This document shows, one piece after another, positions 44,031 through 54,626 of a stretch of 64,000 nucleotides of DNA. The translations under genes were made by a program, and so were the position numbers. The DNA comes from Gracilaria vermiculophylla. Its lineage: Eukaryota > Rhodophyta > Florideophyceae > Gracilariales > Gracilariaceae. The notes beneath the pieces are model-generated. The model did not search any database, had not been told where the DNA came from, and saw only the letters and a list, made by a program, of their open reading frames with translations. The DNA lies in assembly GCA_019155205.2 (NCBI GenBank), contig JAHNZQ020003150.1, positions 1,760,443-1,824,442 on the forward strand. Direction: 5' to 3'. Every line of letters starts with the position of its first letter. Positions within the stretch are counted from its first letter, which is position 1.

Positions 44031-44341
44031 TTGGTCGAAAGCCTCCTTAACGGCAAACAAGAGGAAGTTCACGGAAAGAGGCTCAAGATTTTCTGCATGA
44101 AGAACTTCAATGTTACGGGGGAAGTTCTCAACCACTTCGCATACCAGTTGGGAGAACTTTTGGTTCTCGAGGAATTCCTGGACATTCTTCGTAATCAGGG
44201 CGACATCGAACTACAAGTCAAGTGGCGCTGTTTTAACTCAGATGAAACTACTGGGTGTCATACGATTCGCTGAAGGGAGATGTCCCTGACCGTATACCCG
44301 AATACTTGTTCGACGTCATAGACAACGGCAAGAAGCGGTAA
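44031..44341 (+). pseudogene. Integrase C-terminal tail with chromodomain-like module
   Basis: It reads HGKRLKIFCMKNFNVTGEV then ILRNQGDIELQVKWRCFNSD, the beta-strand/Trp/aromatic-cage pattern of chromovirus chromodomains (consensus VxxLLDxR...YEVKWxGF..DExTWEP). The TWEP position reads TTGC. After a frame change, DVPDRIPEYLFDVI ends the tail at about 44341. Chromodomains steer integration to marked chromatin in related elements. Confidence 0.65.
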
Positions 44342-44407
44342 CGCTTTATTGCAAGTTCTTTTTGAACTGATGCCTTCACTTTTGGTGGAGCCAGCATAAG
44401 GCGCTCT

Positions 44408-44792
44408 TGTAACATTCTCAATGTGCGTCATTGGATTGGTGATTGGATGCGTATTTGCGTTTCATCATGTTTTCTTATAAATTCTCAGAAGGTACAGAAT
44501 TCAGCGAGGCAACTGCTTGAACCTTGCGCGCCGGGTTCTCAAACAGAAGCCCCCGTCCACTAGACGTGTACGGGCCTGTCCGATTCGATTTGCTATTCGT
44601 TTCTTCGTGATGAAGCAACGACCGGGTAGATCCTATAAAAAAAACTCTTTGGCGTCACCGCCCAATTTTGGGGACGAGGCAGACGCCAGGGGTGTGCCCG
44701 TTCTCTCTTGCAGCGTGTGCACATCATTTACACTCGCTTACTATGGGATCATTACCTACACTCGAGCACGTGGACCCCAACACTCGTCCTCA
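44408..44792 (+). repeat. 3' LTR of the Gypsy element
   Basis: It matches the 5' LTR from TGTAACATTCTCAATG to ACTCGTCCTCA, with the TATA box CCTATAAAA at about 44632-44640. No strong polypurine tract precedes it. Confidence 0.8.
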
Positions 44793-45189
44793 GTAGACTA
44801 TCAATGTGTAAATGGAATGAGCACAAGAGTATACGTTTCTGATAAATTATATATATACTTTTCATTTATGTTTTTAGACTCGGTGATACTTTATTACACC
44901 TACTGCGAGCTGAGGTATTTACTAGAGAGCTGTCTTCACGGTCATTGCCGACATTTAGCTTCAGCAACGGTGATCGGCAACTATTTTGAGCTAAATTAGT
45001 TTCTGCCTTTCCGAAGTACTAACTCCAAAAGAAGCATTTTTTCATTGTACAAAGTTCCTTAAAGTTCCGTGCATTCTTCAAACCATTCCCTAGATAGAAT
45101 ATTTATTCGTTCATTTTTGGATTGTAAATCTATTTTTTTATTTCATTGCAAAAGTGTTGACTACCTCCATTATATTCTCGTGTCACTCT

Positions 45190-45420
45190 CAAGTCAGCGA
45201 AGAAAAAAAGAGGTGTAAAACAAGACGAAGTCAGTTGAGGACTTCTGGTGCCAATGGGAGTGCATAAAATTTCTCACCTTCTTATAACACAAAAAACACA
45301 CGTGAACATAAGACTGTACATGCTCACGTAGAAGGAATGTCTCGTAAAGTACTACAAATAAAATAAGGATAAAACGTAGTTCAAACATTCAAAGTCACTG
45401 AGATCCCCTCTCGAACGATA
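45190..45420 (-). repeat. Putative 3' LTR (partial) of the minus-strand Copia element
   Basis: On the minus strand, a purine tract (CGAGAGGGGATCTCA) after the pol end is followed by TGTTTGAACTACG. The stretch is collinear with 50250-50470, with shared words including TAAAACAAGA, ACACAAAAAACACA or ACACAAAAAATACA, and GTAGTTCAAACATTC. It therefore behaves like one of two terminal repeats, but the LTR beside gag at 49535-50030 has a different sequence. Confidence 0.6.
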
Positions 45421-47050
45421 AAAGAGTAACAAGCAAAGAGACACGATGTACATTGAAAACATCGTTAACCAGGGACTTTGTGAAGATTTCAGCCGAAGTT
45501 TGGGTTAATGCAGCATGTTGTATCGAAATAAAACCCCTCTTGACCGCATCCTGAACGTGATGATGTCGGATTTCAATATGTTTGACTTTGCGCATTCCAA
45601 AGTCAGTATTTGTCCAAGATTAAACTCCCAGATTGTCCTGATACAGTGGCATAGGTTAACGACATTGAATTCCAATTTCTTCAAATGGGTTCTACAGCCG
45701 AAATAACTGGTACACTCTGAGAGCGAATGGAACTCGGCTTCTATAGTAGAAAGAGCCGTATTTTTCTGCAGCTTTGAGCTACATTTCAAGGTTATATCAC
45801 CAATCCAGACGACGAATCTCCCCCTTGAGCTACGTTTACCCAGTTCAAGACCCCAATCAGCATCTGACCCCTCTGATACAGCTGTAGATCACGTTCGAGA
45901 AACCAGCAAGCGATAGTTGACTCTTTGATCATGTAATGCACCACTTTCTTTATGCACTGTCAATGCTGAGATAACGGGTTAGATGCAAACTTTCCCAACA
46001 TTGAAATAGAAATGGACAAGTCAGATCTCGTCCGTAAGCTGAAAAACGACATCGATCCAATGACTTTTTTGCATGAAACAGTAATCGTAGATTTCAATTC
46101 AGACTGAGTAGGAACAGCTACAGCCTCATAGAGACAATGATTGTCCGCCAGGGAATGTTATGATGGCAGGGCATTATGCATATGACATATGTGGACAAGC
46201 CTTTTAATAAAAGGATGCTGATGGCGGAAGATTAATTCAGATTTTCTTTCATTTTTAACTCCCAAATACAAGTCCGTTCTTCGAAGATCGGATGTATTGT
46301 TTTGCGTTCAAGGTTACTTTTCCACCAATTCCGGGAGGTGCGAGGGACCACGTATGCGCAGAACGTTCACATAGGCCAACACAATGACAGTATTCCGACC
46401 GGTTCTCCTCGAAAAAAACGCAGGGTGCTAAATAAACTGATTTGAAACAAATGTTGCGGAGATAAGCCGAACTGTTTTCAAAACAAAAACGTGGAGCTTT
46501 ACGTGTACCAAAATAAAGACTTGACAAGTTTTACGACGTGTCTTTCTGCCTCATATATATCTGCGGTGTAAAGAAGTTTAATCCTAACCGGAGCTTCTGT
46601 AGACATGTTTGCGTGAAGGAAGGCACCTTAGACATTAATATGATGATGGTCCCAGTTCATTGCAGGGGTAATAACCATCATAACTCAGGAATTCTCGAAG
46701 TTTAACACCGGAGCATATACATTGCTTGGATCAAAAACGTTTTGGAAGTTCTTCCTAGCAACAAGGCAGGCTTTGAACCGTATTAGGCGTCCAAGATGGC
46801 CTCATTTCAGATGGGAGATAAACTCAGAAGGCATTGGACTTCCATGATCGTTTGTAGCAACCTCATACGTACCGAGGGTACCGATTGTTCCAAATTCACA
46901 TGGAATGGCCTCCATCCAGAGACTGGTCTCAGGAGATGCAAGGGCTTGACAAAGCTTTGGCTCATCAGATATGCTGATAGAATTCCGCCCTTTGCGTCCC
47001 GCATTGACTACTTCCGATTCGGAGAAGGAGGCATACCCACCCAAATCGGA
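45395..47050 (-). pseudogene. Copia reverse transcriptase and RNase H (second Copia), dead
   Basis: In minus-strand order it shows EPKLCQALASPETSLWMEAI (46802-47044), the typical Copia reverse transcriptase start. Then come VYAPVLNF and HHINV with AFLHANM, then VKLVKSLFWYT. The RNase H region shows GSDADWGLELGKRSSRGRF, then NTALSTIEAEFHSLSECTSY. The end reads KHIEIRHHHVQDAVKRGFIS and EIFTKSL (45395-45595). The catalytic YVDD position appears as LCERSA, so polymerase function is lost. Stops and frame changes are frequent. Confidence 0.8.
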
Positions 47051-47227
47051 GTCATAGGTCGACGGGTGCTCCGGGAAGTGAGTAAGATCAGTGCTGATAT
47101 CACTTGCAGATTGACTTCCAGAATCGTCTTCATTTTCTTTGGAAGGAGAAGGACTGATGTCAGTAATAGGATTATCTTCATCATCATTGGATTCGTATCC
47201 ATAGGTGTTTGTCTGTGTGTTTGGAGG

Positions 47228-48240
47228 CTAGGCAGTACCAACAATAAGTGAGAGACCTGGAAATTCATCTTCAAGGAATCGAACATGTTTGGTTCGGATG
47301 AGGACAGTGTTGATCAAGACTTTGGGCACTTCATTACAAATGCGCTTTAGACTCATACCTTCAATTAGTCTCGGTTGCATCTTCGGACGAGCAGAAGGGT
47401 TGTGTCCAACATCAGATCGACAACCAAAGATTCGAAGGTGGTTTACGTCATTGGGTAGGTCTGCAAACAGAGCAGCATACGAAACACGAGCAGTGCTACC
47501 ATGGATATTGATGTTCATGTAGAATACAATATGCTGCAAAGCATCTGCCGAAACGGATAGTGGCAACTGAGCTTGTGCTCCTCAAAAACGAATGGGTCCA
47601 ATAAGAATTCTAGGGTAAAGTTCTGTAAGACCGTTTCAAGAAGAAGAGTAAGCGGAAGCAGTAGTGATGTATAAATCAGTACGTCCAAGGGCCTTCGACG
47701 CTTTAAAAAACTCTGGACCGCTATGGAAATGCAGTGATCGAACTATTTTTTTCGAATATCGTTCAAATCAGTTCACGTACTCTAGGATGATGTCATATGC
47801 CCCACGTTTGCGGATGATAGGGGTCGGAAATAAATATCGAGAGAATGCATCCAAAATGGTGAGACAATAGACGTGCCCGCTCTAGAAGTCTGTACCGACA
47901 AACGTAATGTCTGTGTGTAGATGAACGGGTGATAAAGAAGAATTTAGAGAGCCATCGAAGCTACGATAATATTGAACACGAACAAATGGAATACATTTAG
48001 CAGATTAATGGCGTGGAATGGTTGGGATTTTTTTCAAATAAGAGAACTGACATCAGCATATGTTGCAATGTGGCCCATGCGATCGTGCCAGATAGAAACG
48101 TCCCTTGAACGACAACCGATTGTTTCAGTATTGGCGTTAAGTTCTTCCATACTGGCTTTAGAAAGAGTATCCGCGCAGTCTCCACAGTCAGTCTCCTCAG
48201 TAGTCCCATGTTCATATGAAGGGATACTTGGGCCATCATG
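47228..48240 (-). pseudogene. Copia integrase region (second Copia)
   Basis: The GAG-pre-integrase motif IWHDRMGHIATYADV is at about 48040-48080. The integrase C-terminal region, with LPNDVNHLRIFGCRSDVGHN and HVRFLEDEFPG, is at 47228-47566. The catalytic core between them is poorly preserved. Confidence 0.75.
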
Positions 48241-48319
48241 GCAGTATCTTGCGATAAACTGGAAAAGTATCAGATACCAATGAATTGGTGGAAGAAGAGC
48301 AATCCGATGAAATATATTA

Positions 48320-49560
48320 CTAACCAGCCGATTTTCTTGGAGCGCTACCGATGATTCGGAGATCATCATTGAGATCAATGATATGGGCAACATCTGAAAG
48401 GAACCACACTGCAAGTCGTTTCGCAGTAAAAGATGGTATAGATAAAAGATTCACTGCAATATTTGGAGAAACAAGCGTATTTATCATTGTACTCGTTGTG
48501 ATCATCCCAGTGCGTGACTAGTTCACGGGGATTACATATATTTCTGTGACAATAATTTCCGAGTTATGTCCAAGTGCAACTGGCACGATACATGGATAGA
48601 TTTGTGATAGACATTCCGTAGACACCGTTAAATGAGCCATTGACCCGGACAAAAGCATCACAAAACGGTCACCAGAATTTCTGGCTGCCGTACCATGAAC
48701 TCTGGAAACAGCAGCGCGATTAGCTGTTTTTGTCTTCTTCAGGTCTTCTTCACTCTCTTAAACCTTTTCCGAGTTCTGCTTGTCATCTGAATCTCTGAGG
48801 TCACTGCAGCAGTCGTGGGAAAGATTAAGTCCGTCCTTGGGAATCATAGGGTTTAGTTAATATCGAGGTGTTGTGTGATTATTCTTACCGCAAATAGCGC
48901 ATTTCGATCTACTTGCGATAGCTCGTTCAAATATATGAATTCTAAGGGTTTGCATCTCTTTAAGAAGACGAGCAGAAAGGATCTTTTTTGATGAATTCTC
49001 TGTCGACCGTGATTTGATTTCTGGGCAGACAGGATTGAGTTCAATCGCAGTAGCGGAAGACACTAACATTGCAACGGAGAATCCCTCCGGCTGTTTCGTT
49101 TTCATGGCCGCAAGTTGCTCAATGATAGCCGCACGTTTATCACTTGGGCGGCCTAAGTTCTGTTTAGTATCAGAATACTTCATGTTGATCGCCTCACACA
49201 TCTTAACAATGCGATATGCTGTTGATGGTGATAGAAAACGTTCATCAAGTCTCTTACGCACTCCATAAGAGATCCCAATATCAAGCTGCACGACGCGCAA
49301 AGATTTATCAGAGAGAGAAGAGACTACTATTCTACGAGCGTTCTTCTTATTGAACTCCCATTCGGCTTCCTTCTCTTTATCTGAACTAAAAGGATTTCGA
49401 AATTGTCTCAGAACTTTTCCAATAGCCTTCGCGTGGCAGGCGAAATCAATTCGAATTCGCCAGAGCTTGTAGTCCTACTTCTCGTCAAACGCTTTAATTC
49501 GTATTTTCCAACCTTTTCTCTCGATATTACATATTGGAGGTCAGAGGTGCAAGAGAAAGG
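48320..49560 (-). pseudogene. Copia gag and protease (second Copia)
   Basis: The gag coding region starts near 49560, just inside the LTR. Its helical capsid part includes WEFNKKNARRIVVSSLSDKS and KRLDERFLSPSTAYRIVKMC. The zinc knuckle is CAICGKNNHTTPRY (about 48860), with Tyr in place of the last Cys. The protease site, expected as DSGAxxHM, survives only as LSGSMAHLT (about 48630-48660). A VSPNIAVNLLSI motif (VLYVPxLxxNLLSV in relatives) follows at about 48430-48470. Frames shift near 49400. Confidence 0.75.
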
Positions 49561-50030
49561 TGAAGGGATGCAAAGGAAGTTTGCCAGCTCTGGCTTGGAT
49601 TTACTTGGAGGTGCCTCGACCACGACTTATATAGTGGTTCAGTCGCACCGACTAGGTTGCATCAGAAATTACACTGCAAAGGCGATACACTCAATACTAC
49701 CAATCATATTGTAACATGACATAAATGTACTAGCCACAATTCAATGATGCTTACAAAAGCAAGGCACAACAAGGCATGACAGTTCCATACACTCACGAGA
49801 CCATGACAGTGCACAAATTCACTCAACTACCTTACACTCTCTGTATTCCGCCACCACTCGTGTCCATACAGCAATGTGTGGGTATAGTTACCATTACGAG
49901 GCACATTACACTAGACCATATCTGGTGTACGTTAAGCTGAGTATGCAATGTGTACACCTGGAAACCATATGGTAGTGAACAACGTGCCGAGTAGCACAGC
50001 TGCACACGTGTACCATACAAAGTCAACATT
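49535..50030 (-). repeat. 5' LTR of the second Copia element, cut by the gap
   Basis: It matches 18703-19205 in the opposite orientation. The minus-strand TATA box is at about 49626-49634, and the LTR ends at CCTCTGACCTCCA immediately before gag. Its outer edge runs into the 100-base gap. Confidence 0.75.
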
Positions 50031-50130
50031 NNNNNNNNNNNNNNNNNNNNNNNNNNNNNNNNNNNNNNNNNNNNNNNNNNNNNNNNNNNNNNNNNNNNNN
50101 NNNNNNNNNNNNNNNNNNNNNNNNNNNNNN
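50031..50130. other. Assembly gap (100 N)
   Basis: One hundred undetermined bases lie at the outer edge of the Copia LTR. The exact size suggests a placeholder. Confidence 0.99.
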
Positions 50131-50249
50131 TATTTTTTTTTGCTTGCCAACCACCGCGAACTAGCAGAATCTAGCGTTTTCGTAGTTTTTTTGAGTGATT
50201 CCCTAACAAACTTGCAATCTAGCACCCTTATCTAGCATTCCGAGAACAC

Positions 50250-50470
50250 CGACGATAACCTCAGCGAAAAACAAGCAAGGTATAAAACAAGAAGATGTGA
50301 GTTAAGGACATTGGGTGCTCATGGATTTGCACTGAAATCCTCACCTTAATAGACACAAAAAATACACCCAAGCAGAATTCTGTCTATGCTCACGTAAAAG
50401 GAAGGTATCGTGAGGTATTACTGCCACAAAAAAATAACACGTAGTTCAAACATTCCAAGTCATTGAGATC
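50250..50470 (-). repeat. Copy of the terminal repeat at 45190-45420
   Basis: It is collinear with 45190-45420 in the same orientation, including ACACAAAAAATACACCCA and CACGTAGTTCAAACATTCC. It lies just beyond the gap, outside the Copia 5' LTR. Confidence 0.65.
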
Positions 50471-50499
50471 ACGGATTGCCTTTGCAACATCGCCTCGTT

Positions 50500-51076
50500 T
50501 TTGGATTTCTGATCTTTATAAGGTGTAGTACAGTGGATCCTAGGGTTATCTTGTGGTGCGGCTTTACGACCGGATATTCGTAAAGAAATCTCGTATTTTA
50601 TTAACTGAGCCTTGTGGTGCAGAATTCGGCCCACGTGCGCCACAGTACCGTTGAGAAATGGAAGAATTTAGATTCTTTTGAATTAATTGTTGCAGTTAAT
50701 TACTACGGTAGTGAGACCTGCCGAGGCGGACTCCCGGCGTTATACTTAATCTGCTGGTTGAGCTCCATCTTTAAGGAAGGAAAAAAATCACCCTTGAGTC
50801 TACGTTTCATTTTTCGGTTGGAGGCTCTCGTCGAAGATCCTCAGGTTTCTAGGCCGCCGATCCCCAGGTCGCCTCGTAGCAGCGCCTGAAGGAGCATTGT
50901 CTGCCCAGTGAACCTTCCCCTCCACTTGATGTTTGCAGATCCTCTTTCAGAATTTCCCCGGCTTGTTGCAGCGACTATCGGAGACCAATTTGAGTAACTC
51001 GCACTTGTGAAGGCAACAAAAAATCCTAACGGACGTTGTTCACTACCACCTCGAAAGGAGAACCGACGGTACCACA
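50500..51076 (-). repeat. Dispersed repeat family, copy C
   Basis: Its reverse complement starts TGTGGTACCGTCGGTTCTCC and follows copies A and B through CGTCCGTTAGGATTTTTTG, GGCGGCCTAGAAACCTGAGG and GTTAATAAAATACGAG. It ends near 50500, well short of the coding-like 3' part present in A and B. Confidence 0.7.
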
Positions 51077-51171
51077 TAAGGTACGATCCGTGGTGAACTG
51101 CGCATCTTATTCTACGGTGAAGTTATCATAAACGGTAGTGCACCACCGTCTGGAAAGATTTCAGGACCTGT

Positions 51172-51495
51172 TTAACCTTGCTTTCTGCGCTGGTCATGAA
51201 GATCTAGGTTTACTGTAGGTCTTGGAGGCTGAGCCGCGCCATTGAAGTGCTCTGCCACCTTGTTTCTTATCACGAGATAATGATTCAATAGTCTTCTTTG
51301 AGCTTCTCCGTTAAGTTGTTTAGAAATGTTATGTAATGAGAGCCATTCCTCTTTCCCAATTCGCAAATGAAGTACATTGTCCGTTTTACGGTGGTCTCTG
51401 CGATTTAGGACGTTGCTCAATGTCTTTGTTTGACTCAACGTAAAGATTGTTTCAGAATCATATAACGTGATGTAAACTGTTAAAACAAATAGCAT
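51172..51495 (-). other. Coding-like segment, family unknown
   Basis: A 107-residue frame with a helix-rich middle (EEWLSLHNISKQLNGEAQRR) lies between repeat copy C and the Tc1-like element. It could be part of a retroelement gag, but nothing diagnostic was seen. Confidence 0.3.
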
Positions 51496-51506
51496 GCTGC
51501 TAGTCT

Positions 51507-52720
51507 ACAGCATCGAAACTGGGTTGGAGAAAATTTTAAAGTCAAAGAACCATTTGAAAAACATATTTTCACCTGGAATAAATCTTTATTGCGAGACGTT
51601 CAGTAGTTTATTTTGCATCCTTTTTGCCATATAATGCCAATGCAACGTTTCGGCACCGCATTGATGTACTTCTTCACACTTGACACTGCTATAGATTTCC
51701 AGCAATTTTTAATACAGTCTTCGAGTTCAAAATCTCTCTGAAATTGACTTTCATGCGCATACACCATTTTAGCCAGCAGTCCCCAAACATTTTGGATTGG
51801 GTTCAAATCTAGCGAGCGCGCCGGCTACATAAACCAGATACATCTGACTCCTGTAGAAAGTTTTTGATTATAAACGCAGTGTGTACTGCCGAACTATCTT
51901 GTTGCAAAATGAAATTTTCTTCATGGAAACAGTAACCAAATGATAAGAGATAATGATATCGTACCTCTTGATATTTTTCCGCGTTCATGGTTGTTTCAAA
52001 TAATGGAACTTCAGTGAGACCATTTTTAGATATGCCAGCCCAGCCCAATAAAGACGCCCCACCAAAATGCTTGATGTAATATCGAGACCTCCTTTTATGC
52101 GTAGCTTGTTAATCATATTTGTTGAAATACCTGGTTGGTCCAGATCGGGGTTCTTTAATCAGTAAAAATAGCATTTCTCCATACTTTTTCCATCTGGCTT
52201 TTCGAGCACATCAAGGATCTATCTTTTGCTTATGATTGTCTTCAAGAAAGAAAGAATTTTTAAGCTTTTTAACACAAGCAAATATTGTGTTGATTATCTG
52301 CCTCTATTTAACTGACTTTGAACCGTGAAAATTGAGACTCATTCCAATACTTTGCAGAAAAAGTTTCCTTTGCACGACGCTCTTTTACGTCTTTTTTGTA
52401 TGATGAATAAAGCTTTTCAGGGCGTCCTGGAAATCGTTCATATCTATAATGAGTTAAAAGTTTAAGGAAATGAGCAATTCTGATCCTAGAGCGCTTCCAC
52501 TTCTGAGCGAGATCACTGTTGGAGTTTTTATCGGCGTTCAACGTGATGATTTGAAGGTTTTATTTCTTGGAAAGCGGAGGACCTCAAGCCATTGCTACTG
52601 AAAAGAAGACGGTACACATATCTTTTTGAAACAATTCTACATAAATAATGTGCGAAAACTATCCTACAGTACAATTTTGGCGCACTTTTTAGGGGTAACA
52701 TGATTTTGACACCCACTGTA
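51507..52720 (-). mobile_element. Tc1-like transposon, dead transposase
   Basis: The right end has the inner motif ACACATATCTTTTTGAAAC (about 52611-52632) and an outer motif ending CCACTGTA at 52720, as in the elements at 1-126 and 21602-22883. The left end (TACAGCATCGAAAC at 51507, AACCATTTGAAAAACATA at about 51548) is less certain. Minus-strand transposase blocks are ENFILQQDSSAVHTAFIIKN (second catalytic Asp), SLDLNPIQNVWGLLAKMVYA, and a C-terminal NAVPKRCIGIIWQKG. A stop replaces the expected Trp before PARS, and other breaks are present. Confidence 0.75.
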
Positions 52721-52729
52721 TTAATGGTC

Positions 52730-53505
52730 TCAAACTTTTGCTAGTGGAACAGAACCCCATGGCCCGGCCAAGCGCGTGCAAAACCACGGATGGATTGAAC
52801 AGAATAAAATAGCCATTCTATGGGCATTATTGAAATCAAAGTCCCATTCCGGATTAATAGCACCCATAATGCGTTCAATATTCAGCGTTATATTACTTCT
52901 TCCACAACAAACAACTTTCATTTCAGGACCATTTTTCGAGCTTTCTATCCAATGCTGTACAGTGTGGAAGCCCAACGTCTGTCCAATGACCTCCAAATTA
53001 CTAACACCGTTACATTCCTTCTTCAACACATTCATCCTGAGGTGGCGTTACAAAAGACCGGCGATGATTTTTGACCGCCTTCACAAAATCGTCAATAAAC
53101 GTATGAAGGACCATCTTACATTTCCCTGCTCTTCCGTAACACCATTTCCCCTAAATTATATGCATCTTCTAAGCACTTCAAATCGATTTCGTGACATACA
53201 AAGTCCAATACTGGGTTGTGAAATGAACTTAGAAAAAGGCTCAAGGCTCCAAAGATCTCTTCTCTAAGAAAACGCAATACGAATCAATAAAATAAACACT
53301 CCAAAACTTTGAGCACCTTCCTTCCTATGGGTTTTCTAGCGCCTTTGCTTTCAACTCGAATATTTGAACTGCTGACGATAAATTGTAAATGATGCAAAAA
53401 ACCATCCAGGAAAAGAAATCCAACGCATTCATTTTTGAAGAAGCGTGACGTTGTGATGTAAAACTTTCCTGCTGGGACAATGAGTTTGCACTGACGCTCT
53501 GGCAA
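52730..53505 (-). pseudogene. Unidentified host-gene-like remnant cut by the Tc1-like element
   Basis: Two minus-strand frames are protein-like: 53284-53505 (FYITTSRFFKNECVGFLFLD) and 52730-53035 (GVSNLEVIGQTLGFHTVQHW). Intervening sequence on the same strand is also coding-like with stops. The second frame ends about ten bases beyond the transposon boundary. No domain was recognised. Confidence 0.35.
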
Positions 53506-53509
53506 CTAT

Positions 53510-54045
53510 ACTTTCAGAGGACTTAACGTCGTGCAGGTTTCGCATTTTTAACCATGAGCAATAGTTAATTGGTATGTTGCTGGCTGCTTTTTATCACCTG
53601 GTTGCTCTTGCAAATTTTGCAAATTCGTTGGTGTCATAAAAGCTTCATGTTCAGCAGTTTCGATGTTTCTCGGATCAATCGCAGTGTGTGGTTCTTTTCA
53701 AACAGGCGCGGCTTCCTCAACACCGCTGCAATGTTTGAATCTGAAAAACGGTAAAGTAACTTCTTCCTCACGACTGTGGAACGGGAACTTTATCGACAAG
53801 AATGTGGACTTCAATTGGTGATTCTGCAAACACAAAGATTGCGAGCTATTCATATGACCGTAGTTGGTTCTCACAGAAATCCATGATGGCGTCTAAAGTA
53901 CACGTCACTGGTATTTAGGAGCGCGTGGCTGTTGACAATTCTTCCGGCAGTTCTTTGAGGATCTGTAGACGATGCCATAGTTAACGGATGTCGCTGACGG
54001 CTCTGCTAGATGTAACAGTTAAAACGGACGCTTAGGTGTTGTAGA
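53510..54045. other. No supportable gene
   Basis: Short frames only, with no repeat relationship found. Confidence 0.45.
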
Positions 54046-54049
54046 AGCT

Positions 54050-54240
54050 GTTGATAGTCCAAATGGTGAACTGTGCGCCCTGTGTCACAAGAGAGTGAAG
54101 CTCAAATAGCTCATCTGTTTTCTAACACATTATGGGCCCAGCTAAACGCTAGGACCCTGGGTTCAATTCCCAGAAGTGACCTGAGCCTGAGAAATTGTAC
54201 ATGTGTACAGCAGTGGTCAAAAGTGGTTACTGTAAGCTTA
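54050..54240 (+). repeat. tRNA-like SINE, full copy
   Basis: It starts GTTGATAGTCCAAATGGTGA and ends GGTTACTGTAAGCTTA. An A-box-like TAGCTCATCTG is at about 54108 and a B box GGGTTCAATTCCC at about 54160, the internal RNA polymerase III promoter arrangement of tRNA-derived SINEs. It matches the minus-strand copy at 59457-59645 over its whole length. Confidence 0.75.
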
Positions 54241-54249
54241 GTCATTTTT

Positions 54250-54615
54250 CAATTTAACAGAGGTAAATATATCAACTGATAATACTGTCACTATTGCGTG
54301 AGCTGAAAAGGCAGAATGGCAGCATGATGCAAAGAAATGTTTAAGTATCGCAAGTTCAATGAACACCGTAAGTATCATAATTATGCAACGCATCTAAAGG
54401 AGTATGTTTCTGAAAATATGTTTTGTTTTGGTGCCTAATGAAAAGGTAACAAAAATAACTTTATCGATTTCCATGAAGTATAGTACAATTCCCGAACGTG
54501 GAGGGATCATAGAGTAGTTCAAAATGGAGTTCGAATCCTTTCTCTAACGAGGCATCTTCAAAATAAGATTGCCTTTGTCCTGAATCAAGATTCGAGTCTA
54601 AATCCGAGAGAGGTC
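54250..54615. other. No supportable gene
   Basis: AT-rich flank of the SINE, with short frames only. Confidence 0.45.
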
Positions 54616-54626
54616 CATTACAACGG

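Larger units (their letters stand above)
39358..44792 (+). mobile_element. Two-LTR chromodomain Gypsy (chromovirus-like) element
   Basis: Two collinear LTRs (39358-39743 and 44408-44792) enclose gag, protease, reverse transcriptase, RNase H, integrase and a chromodomain-like end, all on the plus strand. The LTR left edge is uncertain by about 20 bases, and the five-base flanks (GATGT, GTAGA) do not match, so no target duplication was confirmed. The LTRs differ at many positions, indicating an old insertion. Frames are broken in most domains. Confidence 0.85.

Noticed and set aside
39353..44797. Target-site duplication of the two-LTR Gypsy
   Set aside because: The five-base flanks GATGT and GTAGA differ, and the LTR left edge is uncertain.
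54108..54175. Genuine tRNA gene
   Set aside because: A- and B-box-like words are present, but the cloverleaf arms do not pair convincingly and the segment is part of a longer repeated unit, so it is called a SINE.
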